Made by a program: the position numbers and the translations under genes
NCBI GenBank assembly: GCA_029861795.1
Contig: JAOTYS010000321.1
Location: 1-5,632, forward strand
Reading direction: 5' to 3'
Origin: Gammaproteobacteria bacterium
GTDB lineage: Bacteria; Pseudomonadota; Gammaproteobacteria; Arenicellales; JAOTYS01
DNA length: 5,632 nucleotides
Notes under the pieces: model-generated
The model's input: the letters and a program-made list of their open reading frames with translations, nothing else
Told to the model about the DNA's origin: nothing
Database searches by the model: none
Part shown: positions 1 to 5,602 of the stretch, in pieces
Layout: every line of letters starts with the position of its first letter
How positions within the stretch are numbered: position 1 is the first letter of the stretch

Positions 1-380
1 TGATCAACCACGTATCTGATATCTGCGATGGTTTCTGGTTCGATTGGGCTATAAATGTTTTCCAACTCTGGAGGCCAATTTCCATCGTGTTCCAAACAAT
101 ACCATACAAAGTACTCGATGCTTGACTCATATTGGGCGCAAAAATAATCATTGGATAATGTAGTCAAAATACCGTACAAAATGGTTTCGGCGCTCTTAAT
201 CTGCACTTTCGCTTCCCGCAATAAACAAGCCAAAACCAGATAGTCACCTGTTTTCTCTGCTAACTCATACAGCGAATAACCAGCCTCGGATTCAACGTCC
301 TTCAGACCCGGCTCCTTGGCCAGCAAGGCGCGGATCGAATTAATATCTTTGTTGATTATTGCGGTAACGATTGGGTGCAT
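1..380 (-). CDS. Ankyrin-repeat-like protein, N-terminal part (runs off the left edge)
   Basis: The minus strand is open from ATG at 380-378 to the window edge: 126 complete codons, no stop, so the C-terminus is missing. It begins MHPIVTAIINKDINSIRALL. Residues 4-30 look like a helix-turn-helix ankyrin unit, and residues 34-56 (GYSLYELAEKTGDYLVLACL, followed by L) fit the ankyrin pattern G-x-(T/S)-(P/L)-L-x-x-A-x-x-x-G-x-x-x-(V/L)-x-x-L-L. Residues 60-126 are rich in Tyr, Trp and acidic residues and show no clear repeat. No signal peptide or membrane segment is seen, so it is probably cytoplasmic. The frame is open upstream to about 518, but the only other start there is TTG at 473, and the M at 380 gives the natural ankyrin N-terminus. 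The Shine-Dalgarno is weak: GAAAGAA abuts the start and GGAG lies about 15 bases upstream. Ankyrin repeats bind proteins; no partner can be named. Such small proteins are sometimes immunity proteins of polymorphic toxins, but nothing here shows that. Confidence 0.72.
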   Translation of the reverse strand, partial: MHPIVTAIINKDINSIRALLAKEPGLKDVESEAGYSLYELAEKTGDYLVLACLLREAKVQIKSAETILYGILTTLSNDYFCAQYESSIEYFVWYCLEHDGNWPPELENIYSPIEPETIADIRYVVD

Positions 381-574
381 TTCTTTCGCCAGCGTCTCCC
401 TCGTTGCCTCTGCGCCAGCAGAGCAAATTAGAACCCCTTGGTATCCAGGCAGACCCGTAGACAGCCTGCCCAAATCATCCCGACCCCGATATAAGATGCG
501 CGGAACATTGCACGAAAGTTACATAAAAGACCGCTTGAATTCCTGGATGGGCAATTAACTTAATGATTTTTATC

Positions 575-643
575 GGCGTCGCCAAGGGGGTTTGAACCTT
601 ATAAACTCAGCGGAAACAGCTTACTGGCATTGTCGTTTGACGG
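575..643 (-). repeat. Dispersed repeat, copy 1
   Basis: A 69-base stretch that aligns with 3748-3814 at roughly 80% identity by eye, with one 2-base indel. The first 26 bases (ggcgtcgccaaggggg then tttgaacctt) differ from copy 2 at only three positions; similarity falls off toward 643. Both copies have the same orientation. The copy overlaps the last 15 codons and stop of the minus-strand ORF at 599-796. It contains the tetranucleotides CAAG and GAAC, which I recall as IS91-type target sites, but short words like these are common. It is reported on the minus strand because the adjacent debris reads that way. Confidence 0.7.
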
Positions 644-796
644 ATAATCAAGTGCCGGGTAGCTGTTGCAGGTGTCTGGATGCACGCCATTTGGCGTAAA
701 TACGCCGTGAAGCGCGCGAGATTCAGCCCCGGCTTTGGTACATCCGCTGAGCAGGTTCAGGTTTGGATTACTCAAGATCACAAGACGTGCCATCAT
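599..796 (-). CDS. Small hypothetical protein, possible lipoprotein or element remnant
   Basis: A 65-codon minus-strand ORF starting with two adjacent ATG codons (796-794 and 793-791). AGAGGA (802-807) is placed 5 bases upstream of the first ATG, which is good initiation context, and an in-frame TGA lies immediately before the start. The N-terminus MMARLVILSNPNLNLLSGC ends in a perfect lipobox (L-S-G-C, Cys19), followed by TKAGAES. However, the would-be hydrophobic core is broken by Ser, Asn and Pro, so lipidation is uncertain. Residues 28-37 (RALHGVFTPN) resemble the HGVFAPN motif of IS91-type transposases, an alternative origin in keeping with the IS91 relic at 3820-3953. The 3' end lies in dispersed repeat copy 1, which suggests the C-terminus was replaced or truncated. 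I do not recognise the family. It may be a decayed fragment that happens to keep a ribosome binding site. Confidence 0.35.
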   Translation of the reverse strand: MMARLVILSNPNLNLLSGCTKAGAESRALHGVFTPNGVHPDTCNSYPALDYPSNDNASKLFPLSL

Positions 797-801
797 TCAA
801 G

Positions 802-807
802 TCCTCT
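802..807 (-). promoter_or_regulatory. Shine-Dalgarno of the 599-796 ORF
   Basis: The minus strand reads AGAGGA, five bases before the first of two tandem ATG codons. It is the main argument that this short ORF is or was translated. Confidence 0.45.
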
Positions 808-843
808 GCTCCAGACCTCGTTCCCTCGTTAATGCGAATCATT

Positions 844-852
844 TGCTATAGT
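844..852 (+). promoter_or_regulatory. Candidate extended -10 promoter for the DUF2339 gene
   Basis: The sequence TG-C-TATAGT matches the extended -10 consensus TGnTATAAT at eight of nine defined or free positions. No convincing -35 hexamer lies 17 bases upstream, as is typical for extended -10 promoters. The start point would be near 859, giving a leader of about 25 bases before ATG 884. The match is short and could be chance. Confidence 0.4.
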
Positions 853-883
853 TACTCGTGACAGGTAACTCGATAGCTGTACC

Positions 884-3490
884 ATGTGCGGTATGGACGA
901 GATATATCTCATCGTTCTGATCGTCGTCTCAGGTGCGTTTATCATTGGCACTATCGGCGGTCTTGTATCGCTGTTCAAGATTCCCAAGTTGAATGCCAGA
1001 CTCATTCAGCTGGAACACCAACTTTCCCTGTCGCAAGCAGAAACGCAACCACGACCTCAAGTTTCTTCACTACATCCGGAACCTCCGACATATCCAGCCA
1101 CAACTGAAGCCGTGCAAGGCCCACCGGAACCGACGTCACCGGGGCAACCCGTTCACGACTGGACGGAAGATACAAGTCCTAATCCTTACCTCGAGCGGTT
1201 CACGCAACAGATTAAAGACAACTGGATGATCTGGTTGGGTGGTTTCTGTGTAGCACTCGCGGGGATCTTTCTCGCGATCTATTCGATCGAACAAGGACTT
1301 CTCGGTCCAACAGGCAGGATCGTGCTGGGTATCGTCATCGGCATCGCGCTGCACATCGGAGCGGAATATCTAAGAAGACGTACGGGTGAATCGCATCCAG
1401 CGTTGGCGGCTTTGGCAGGCGCCGGCAGTATTACTCTTTTCGCCGCACTTTTATCGGCACTGCATCTATATGAGCTCATTAGTGTGCCAGTGGCGTTTAT
1501 CTGTCTCGCAATCGTTGCCATTGCCACGATGTGGATGGCGTATCTGCACGGGCCGGCACTTGCCGCATTTGGTATCGTGGGTGCCTACCTGGTACCGATT
1601 ATGGTTTCCAGCGGCGAAGGGCGCGTGCTCGTCGCACTGACGTACAGCGTCATTATCACCACAAGCGCTCTCCTGCTGCTGCGGTATGTCTACAAAAACT
1701 GGCTCTGGTGGGGATTCATAGCGGGCGCAATCGGCTGGTGGGCGATCACTCTCTTCGATGCGAATGCAGACGGTGCTCGCGGAATATACCTCGCTGCTAT
1801 CGGCTACCTGATTCTGGCGATACCTACGTTCAACTGGAAACTGACTGAAGTTAACTGGTTGAGTAAAGAAAATTACCAGATCCGAAACTGGTTACCTTCG
1901 GCGGATATCAAAAGGCAAACTGTCATCAGTATAATCCTGCTGATCTTTGCCCAGGGAGCTTCGATCGCGGTTGAAGCTGACTTCTCCGGCGCTCTCGTTC
2001 ACTGGAGTCCCCTGGTTGTTTTGCTATTGTTCGCTTCCCGATACCAGGAACCTCTTGGCTTCACACCCTGGTTGCTGCTGGTCGTCCTGCTCATCGCGTG
2101 GTTGGTTCCACAAGTGAACCTGGATGACGGCAGGATTTCGCTACAGCTGCTGAGCACCCCCGAGGACCACCAGGCCCTGTGGTATCTCGGTGTCAGCGCT
2201 GTAATGATCAGCGGGTTTTCCCTCGCCAATTTTCTTGCCTGTCGATTCCGGGCTATCTGGGCATCCTTGGCAGCACTCGCTCCGGTGTTGCTGTTGACAC
2301 TTGCATACGTGCTGACCACCCGATTGTTGATTTCCTGGCAATGGGGAACCCTCACCCTGGTGATTGCCATGGTCTATCTTGGCATCGCTACCGCAGGCGT
2401 GCGCAAGAAGACACTGGATTCACTGGTGGTCTGGCTATTCGTGGGTGGTCACTTCGCGCTGTCCCTTGCCGCCGTGATGGTATTGGCAGAAGCGACTTTG
2501 ACTCTGGCCTTTGCGGTTCAGCTGATATCCACCGCCTGGATCATTCGGCACTTCGCGTTGCCGTCTCTTGGATGGTTATTGAAGATACTGGCGGCTATTG
2601 TCGTAACCCGGCTGACAATCAATCCATGGGTGGCCGGTTACGTCGCGGAAACACATTGGTCCTTGTGGACCTATGGAGGATCAACCACCTGCTGCATTGT
2701 TGCCATGGTTCTACTTCGCCCATGGCCACACCTATGTCGATGGGCCGAAGGCGCGGCCTTGCACCTTTTCGCATTAACGCTATGGTCGGAAACACGTTAC
2801 TGGTTGTATGACGGCGTGGTTTTTGCCGATGATTTCACCTCCCTTGAAGCGGGGATCTATATGTTGCTGTTTGGCAGCTTATCCGTCGTATACCATCTCA
2901 GAAGCCTCGTAAGCCAACATCTCGAACGTCTATACAAGATATATTCTTACCTCCTCGCAGTGATGGCACTTGTCAGCTACGGCATCATTCTACTCAAGAC
3001 GCTGGCTAGCTCGAGCTGGGTCGAAGTCGGCGATACACCACTTCTCAACATGATGCTGCTCTACTATGGCGTACCCGTTTGTCTCGGGGCGGCTTTCTAC
3101 TGGTTTCATGAGGCAAGATTTCGATCCGCATCGATCATCTTCGCCGGTATTGCTGCTTTTATTTTCGTTTCCCTGGAAATCAGGCACCTGTGGCAATCGA
3201 CAATCAGACTTGATCTGCCAACCGACAGCGGCGAACTCTACACCTACTCCGCCGTCTGGTTAACCATGGCCATCGGCGCAATTCTATCGGGCGCATGGCG
3301 ATTCGGGAATCAGTGCTACAGGGCAGGGATGAGTTTGCTGGCATTAGTCATCTTTAAGATTTTTCTCGTAGACATGTCAGACCTGGAAGGCCTGCTGCGC
3401 GTCGCGTCGTTTATGGGTCTTGGACTCGCGTTACTCGGTATTTCTTATCTTCACCAGCGCATTGAACGGCACCAGCGCACCGAGCTTTAG
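884..3490 (+). CDS. DUF2339 polytopic membrane protein
   Basis: An 868-residue inner-membrane protein of the DUF2339 family (COG5373), whose function is unknown. Order of parts: an N-terminal membrane helix (about residues 6-30), a short charged and amphipathic helix (33-52), and a Pro/Thr/Glu-rich linker (about 54-98). A long array of roughly twenty or more hydrophobic segments then fills 113-858. Family hallmarks are visible at both ends: NWMIWLGG near 113, SIEQGLLGPTGR near 134-145 and EYLRRR near 161-166; near the C-terminus, KIFLVDMSDLEGLLR and then SFMGLGLALLGISYLHQR. Length and architecture match complete family members, so the gene looks intact. The start is ambiguous: ATG 884 and ATG 893 are in frame, three codons apart, and neither has a good Shine-Dalgarno (only AGG near 862-864). 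ATG 884 is kept as the longer form. Downstream there is debris rather than a partner gene, and no terminator is evident. No catalytic motif is recognised; a role in envelope or cell-surface processes would be a guess. Confidence 0.93.
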   Translation: MCGMDEIYLIVLIVVSGAFIIGTIGGLVSLFKIPKLNARLIQLEHQLSLSQAETQPRPQVSSLHPEPPTYPATTEAVQGPPEPTSPGQPVHDWTEDTSPNPYLERFTQQIKDNWMIWLGGFCVALAGIFLAIYSIEQGLLGPTGRIVLGIVIGIALHIGAEYLRRRTGESHPALAALAGAGSITLFAALLSALHLYELISVPVAFICLAIVAIATMWMAYLHGPALAAFGIVGAYLVPIMVSSGEGRVLVALTYSVIITTSALLLLRYVYKNWLWWGFIAGAIGWWAITLFDANADGARGIYLAAIGYLILAIPTFNWKLTEVNWLSKENYQIRNWLPSADIKRQTVISIILLIFAQGASIAVEADFSGALVHWSPLVVLLLFASRYQEPLGFTPWLLLVVLLIAWLVPQVNLDDGRISLQLLSTPEDHQALWYLGVSAVMISGFSLANFLACRFRAIWASLAALAPVLLLTLAYVLTTRLLISWQWGTLTLVIAMVYLGIATAGVRKKTLDSLVVWLFVGGHFALSLAAVMVLAEATLTLAFAVQLISTAWIIRHFALPSLGWLLKILAAIVVTRLTINPWVAGYVAETHWSLWTYGGSTTCCIVAMVLLRPWPHLCRWAEGAALHLFALTLWSETRYWLYDGVVFADDFTSLEAGIYMLLFGSLSVVYHLRSLVSQHLERLYKIYSYLLAVMALVSYGIILLKTLASSSWVEVGDTPLLNMMLLYYGVPVCLGAAFYWFHEARFRSASIIFAGIAAFIFVSLEIRHLWQSTIRLDLPTDSGELYTYSAVWLTMAIGAILSGAWRFGNQCYRAGMSLLALVIFKIFLVDMSDLEGLLRVASFMGLGLALLGISYLHQRIERHQRTEL

Positions 3491-3646
3491 CTAATAGGTG
3501 ACGCGCTAAGTCAATGTGATGCGCCCGAGGCGTTGGAAGCACTGGCGGACGATGAGCTGCGACAGGAACTGAAGGCGCGCATGGCTCGGTTCAAGGACAC
3601 GGTGTACAGCGACGTACCAAAGGCCCGCCAGGCTGGCGCTGCGTAA
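3491..3646 (+). pseudogene. C-terminal gene fragment in phase with the DUF2339 stop
   Basis: Directly after the TAG at 3488-3490 the same frame stays open for 51 codons to TAA at 3644-3646. The peptide is soluble and coding-like: it contains APEALEALADDELRQELKAR, then MARFKDTVYSDVPKARQAGA, with mostly G/C third positions. There is no plausible start before the internal ATG at about 3581 and no Shine-Dalgarno. The simplest reading is the surviving 3' end of another gene whose front was lost when the present arrangement formed. A stop-codon readthrough tail on the membrane protein is possible but unlikely, since DUF2339 proteins normally end where this one does. I do not recognise the family. 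Confidence 0.35.
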
Positions 3647-3747
3647 GCTCCACACGGATCAAGTAGCACATCCGGTGAAGGTGGAGCCTACCAACTGCGG
3701 AGGTGAGCGGCGCTGCGGGCGCTGTCGTCTCCACCCAGCGTGAGGAT

Positions 3748-3814
3748 GGCGTCCCCAAGGGGATTGGAACCTTATAGACTCCGCGGAACGCTTGCTGACA
3801 TAATTGTTTGAGGG
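3748..3814 (-). repeat. Dispersed repeat, copy 2
   Basis: A 67-base counterpart of 575-643, in the same orientation. The best-conserved part is ggcgtccccaaggggattgg followed by aaccttata. It contains the perfect short inverted repeat CCCC-AA-GGGG, which is imperfect in copy 1. It ends five bases from the stop of the IS91-like transposase remnant (3820-3953), so in the minus-strand sense it lies just downstream of that fragment. This placement suggests an element terminus, but no boundaries can be set from two copies alone. Confidence 0.7.
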
Positions 3815-3819
3815 GTTTA

Positions 3820-3953
3820 CTAGCGGCGCGTCCGCAACACGCACTTGCCGGCTATCGCCGGTTGGGCGATGTAGCGGCAGAATCGCTCAAGTTTGACACG
3901 TTGACGACAGTGGCCGGGTCGCCACAATGCAGCGAAAAGCCGGCGGCCTTAGC
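3820..3953 (-). pseudogene. IS91-family transposase remnant, frameshifted
   Basis: Two minus-strand frames join into a recognisable piece of an IS91-type (Y2/HUH rolling-circle) transposase. From 3953 to about 3900 one frame reads AKAAGFSLHCGDPATVVN. From 3906 to 3823 another reads RQRVKLERFCRYIAQPAIAG and then KCVLRTRR, ending at TAG 3822-3820. Family members I recall read GFSLHAGV, about ten residues, then KLERLCRYI-x-RPA. The gap between the two matching blocks here is 32 bases, one short of 11 codons, consistent with a 1-base deletion. Only about 45 residues of the several hundred expected survive; the catalytic tyrosines and HUH motif are absent. It cannot be active. Repeat copy 2 follows after five bases. 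Confidence 0.7.
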
Positions 3954-3981
3954 TCGAGGTACCGGCCAGTTTCTTTTTTCG

Positions 3982-4203
3982 CTACTTGGGTGCCGGACTA
4001 GTCCGGTGCGCCCGGTGCTCGTGATCTACCTTGCCACGCTGGGGCACTCTTATACCATCGCTCCCCTGCTGGACAAGGTCACTGCCGCGTTGTGCGGCCA
4101 GCGCTACAGCGAGCATCACAGGCAGGTGCTCGCGCTTGGCCAGTTCCAGAAGCTTGTCATCGGGGATATCCGCCATCGCGATACAATCTTGCAGACTCAG
4201 CAT
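3982..4203 (-). CDS. Conserved small hypothetical protein (73 aa)
   Basis: A minus-strand ORF from ATG 4203-4201 to TAG 3984-3982. It has a strong Shine-Dalgarno, GGAGAGG (4209-4215), five bases before the start, so it is very likely translated. The N-terminus MLSLQDCIAMADIPDDKLLE, followed by LAKREHLPVMLAVAL, matches a small proteobacterial family of about 80 residues that I recall as opening M-(L/T)-(S/T)-LQDCIA and containing an acidic stretch and an EHIPE-like motif. Function is unknown. Residues 1-35 fit well. The C-terminal half (from about GSDLVQQGSDGI onward) is more basic and fits the family poorly, so it may be diverged or altered by a small indel. It is soluble and probably cytoplasmic. 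It is transcribed divergently from the DAHP synthase gene and toward the IS91 remnant; its last codons carry a 14-base palindrome. Confidence 0.65.
   Translation of the reverse strand: MLSLQDCIAMADIPDDKLLELAKREHLPVMLAVALAAQRGSDLVQQGSDGIRVPQRGKVDHEHRAHRTSPAPK
3993..4006. repeat. 14-base perfect palindrome
   Basis: CCGGACTAGTCCGG is identical to its reverse complement. It lies inside the last codons of the 73-residue gene, 9 to 22 bases before its stop codon. It could be a dyad for a DNA-binding protein or part of a 3' hairpin. In the minus-strand sense it is followed by an A-rich, not T-rich, run, so it does not qualify as an intrinsic terminator for that gene. Confidence 0.5.
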
Positions 4204-4208
4204 GTCAG

Positions 4209-4215
4209 CCTCTCC
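4209..4215 (-). promoter_or_regulatory. Strong Shine-Dalgarno for the 73-aa gene
   Basis: The minus strand reads GGAGAGG with a five-base spacer (CTGAC) to ATG 4203. It fixes the start of the small gene and is the best ribosome binding site in the window. Confidence 0.7.
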
Positions 4216-4354
4216 GTTTGCTGTCAGGGTCGGCCCGGATTCTAGGCGGCCGGGCCAGGCAGACGCAGAATTCTAGTTCACGCGCCGAGGCAGTTTTGTG
4301 ACGTGTTGTCCACTAATCGATTCCCGTGATAGGACATCATGACCACCTGCATTA

Positions 4355-4372
4355 GCCGTCCCCAGGGGATTG
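4355..4372 (-). repeat. Possible third core of the dispersed repeat
   Basis: The sequence gccgtccccaggggattg resembles the core of copy 2 (ggcgtccccaaggggattgg) with one substitution and one missing base. Similarity does not clearly extend into the flanks, so chance or an unrelated CCCC/GGGG dyad remains possible. Confidence 0.25.
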
Positions 4373-4445
4373 CCAGATACGTCCCTGGACCTGGCTCGCT
4401 CAGGCTTGCCGCGCATCGTGAAAAATCGTGCCCGACGGGCGCTTA

Positions 4446-4474
4446 TTGGCAATCGCAGCCAGCCAGGAGACAAT
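4446..4474 (+). promoter_or_regulatory. Candidate sigma70 promoter of the DAHP synthase gene
   Basis: TTGGCA (4446-4451) matches the -35 consensus at five of six positions. GACAAT (4469-4474) matches the -10 at four of six. The spacer is exactly 17 bases. Transcription would begin near 4481, about 31 bases before ATG 4512. This placement would put the upstream in-frame GTG at 4428 outside the transcript and so supports the ATG start. Confidence 0.5.
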
Positions 4475-4511
4475 CGCCGTTTACCAAAATCAAGCACACA
4501 CTCGTCTACTT

Positions 4512-5552
4512 ATGCAAACTGACAATCTTCGTATCGCCCGAACCCACCCGCTGATCTCCCCTGCGGTACTCGAAGAAGAGCTGCCGAAAGACGATGCGGA
4601 CGCCTCATTCGTCGACCAAGCGCGCAGCACGATCAAACGGATTCTAACCGGTGAGGATTCCCGTGTATTGGTCGTCATCGGTCCCTGTTCGATTCATGAT
4701 CCGGCAGCCGCCGAGGAGTACGCCGGGCAATTACATGAACTGGCCCACGAAGTCCAAGAACAGCTTTTCTGCGTGATGCGTGTCTATTTCGAGAAGCCGC
4801 GGACGGTGGTTGGCTGGAAAGGGCTGATCAACGACCCCGATCTGGACGCCACCTACAAAATCAACAAAGGGCTGCGCCTAGCTCGCCAAATGCTGTTGAC
4901 TATCACGCGGGCGGGCCTCCCGGCTGCAACTGAATTTCTCGATACGACATTCGGCCAATACTACACCGATCTCATCAGCTGGGGAGCCATCGGCGCACGT
5001 ACCGTCGAAAGCCAGATTCATCGGGAACTGGCATCGGGACTCTCAATGCCAGTGGGCATCAAGAACCGTACGGACGGTGATATTAAGGTCGCAATAGATG
5101 CCATCCACGCCGCAGCACACAAACACCTTTTCCCCTCGCTGACCAAAGAAGGCGCACCGGCCATCCTGGAGACGAACGGCAATCCGGACTGTCACCTTGT
5201 GCTGCGCGGGGGTAGGAAACCAAACTACGATGCTCAGTCGGTGAATGATGCGCAGGAGAAGCTTCGCGACGCCGGATTGAATCCTGCGGTGATGGTAGAT
5301 TGCAGCCATGCCAATTGTGAGAAAGACCCGCAGCTACAAATCAACGTCGCAATGGAGGCGATCAAGCAACGAATTGCAGGTAACGCTGCCCTATGCGCAC
5401 TGATGATCGAAAGTCACCTCCTCCCAGGTCGACAGGATATCGTAAAGCCACTCACCTATGGGCAAAGCATTACCGACGGTTGTCTGGGTATGAGCGAAAC
5501 ACGTACGTCGCTATCGGAACTGGCAGACAAGCTCGCAACGCGGACGCGATAA
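4512..5552 (+). CDS. aroH: 3-deoxy-7-phosphoheptulonate (DAHP) synthase, class I, tryptophan-type
   Basis: Condenses phosphoenolpyruvate with erythrose 4-phosphate to DAHP, the committed first step of the cytoplasmic shikimate pathway to Trp, Tyr and Phe. The 346 residues align end to end with the E. coli AroF/AroG/AroH isozymes (about 350). Metal ligands are present: Cys59 (in VIGPCSIHD), His266 (DCSHAN), Glu300 (MIESHL) and Asp322 (QSITD). Substrate-binding elements are Arg90, Lys95 in EKPRT, Arg163 in GARTVESQ, Lys184 and Arg232 in LRGGRKPNY. Gly148 (in TTFGQY) lies where AroG and AroF have proline and AroH has glycine, and the start (DNLRIARTHPLISPA) also resembles AroH; I infer tryptophan sensitivity. 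Oddities are KNRTDG where the E. coli enzymes have KNGTDG, and CLGM where they have W. The frame opens upstream at GTG 4428, but family length and the promoter favour ATG 4512. The Shine-Dalgarno is weak. It appears monocistronic; class and reaction are sure, the isozyme label less so. Confidence 0.95.
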   Translation: MQTDNLRIARTHPLISPAVLEEELPKDDADASFVDQARSTIKRILTGEDSRVLVVIGPCSIHDPAAAEEYAGQLHELAHEVQEQLFCVMRVYFEKPRTVVGWKGLINDPDLDATYKINKGLRLARQMLLTITRAGLPAATEFLDTTFGQYYTDLISWGAIGARTVESQIHRELASGLSMPVGIKNRTDGDIKVAIDAIHAAAHKHLFPSLTKEGAPAILETNGNPDCHLVLRGGRKPNYDAQSVNDAQEKLRDAGLNPAVMVDCSHANCEKDPQLQINVAMEAIKQRIAGNAALCALMIESHLLPGRQDIVKPLTYGQSITDGCLGMSETRTSLSELADKLATRTR

Positions 5553-5559
5553 ACGACAA

Positions 5560-5602
5560 TCGCTACTGCAATCCGGTACTAAGGCTTGTAGTGCGATCTT
5601 TT
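5560..5602 (+). terminator. Probable intrinsic terminator of the DAHP synthase gene
   Basis: Eight bases after the stop, TCGCTACTGCA (5560-5570) can pair with TGTAGTGCGA (5587-5596), giving ten pairs with one bulged T and one G-T pair. The loop can close further through CC/GG. The stem is followed by TCTTTT (5597-5602). The stem is not especially GC-rich and the T-run is interrupted once, so strength is moderate. Confidence 0.6.

Larger units (their letters stand above)
4204..4511. other. Divergent intergenic region
   Basis: This 308-base stretch separates the 73-residue gene (leftward) from DAHP synthase (rightward). No reading frame here looks real. It holds the Shine-Dalgarno of the leftward gene, a candidate sigma70 promoter for the rightward gene (4446-4474), a possible third core of the dispersed repeat (4355-4372) and a short GCCC-GAC-GGGC hairpin near 4430-4440. 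I saw no Trp-rich leader peptide with terminator hairpins, so attenuation is not supported, and no clear TrpR or TyrR operator. Confidence 0.6.

Noticed and set aside
316..558. Plus-strand 80-codon ORF with a hydrophobic start and a C-terminus (RLNSWMGN) faintly like a tyrosine recombinase end
   Set aside because: Its front half is antisense to the ankyrin-like gene, which has the more natural protein. The integrase likeness rests on a few residues, with no catalytic Arg-His-Arg-Tyr set.
575..600. tRNA or tmRNA 3' end, since the reverse complement contains a GGTTCAAA T-loop-like string
   Set aside because: No acceptor stem, D-arm or anticodon arm can be assembled around it, and the string varies between copies.
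575..643. CRISPR repeat, because of the CCCC/GGGG dyad followed by TTGGAACC-like sequence
   Set aside because: Only single units about 3.2 kb apart, no regular spacers, similarity extending well beyond the dyad, and no cas genes.
3627..3640. Hairpin CGCCAGGCTGGCG as a terminator after the DUF2339 gene
   Set aside because: It lies inside the coding-like tail, has almost no loop, and is not followed by a T-run.
3808..4245. 145-codon plus-strand ORF
   Set aside because: It is antisense to both the IS91 remnant and the small gene with a strong Shine-Dalgarno, and its product has no recognisable feature.
4273..4497. 74-codon minus-strand ORF in the intergenic region
   Set aside because: Arg/Ser/Gly-rich composition of the shadow type, no ribosome binding site, and it overlaps the candidate DAHP synthase promoter.
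4428..4511. Extended N-terminus of DAHP synthase from GTG 4428
   Set aside because: The extra 28 residues have no counterpart in the E. coli enzymes, there is no ribosome binding site, and the best promoter lies within this stretch.
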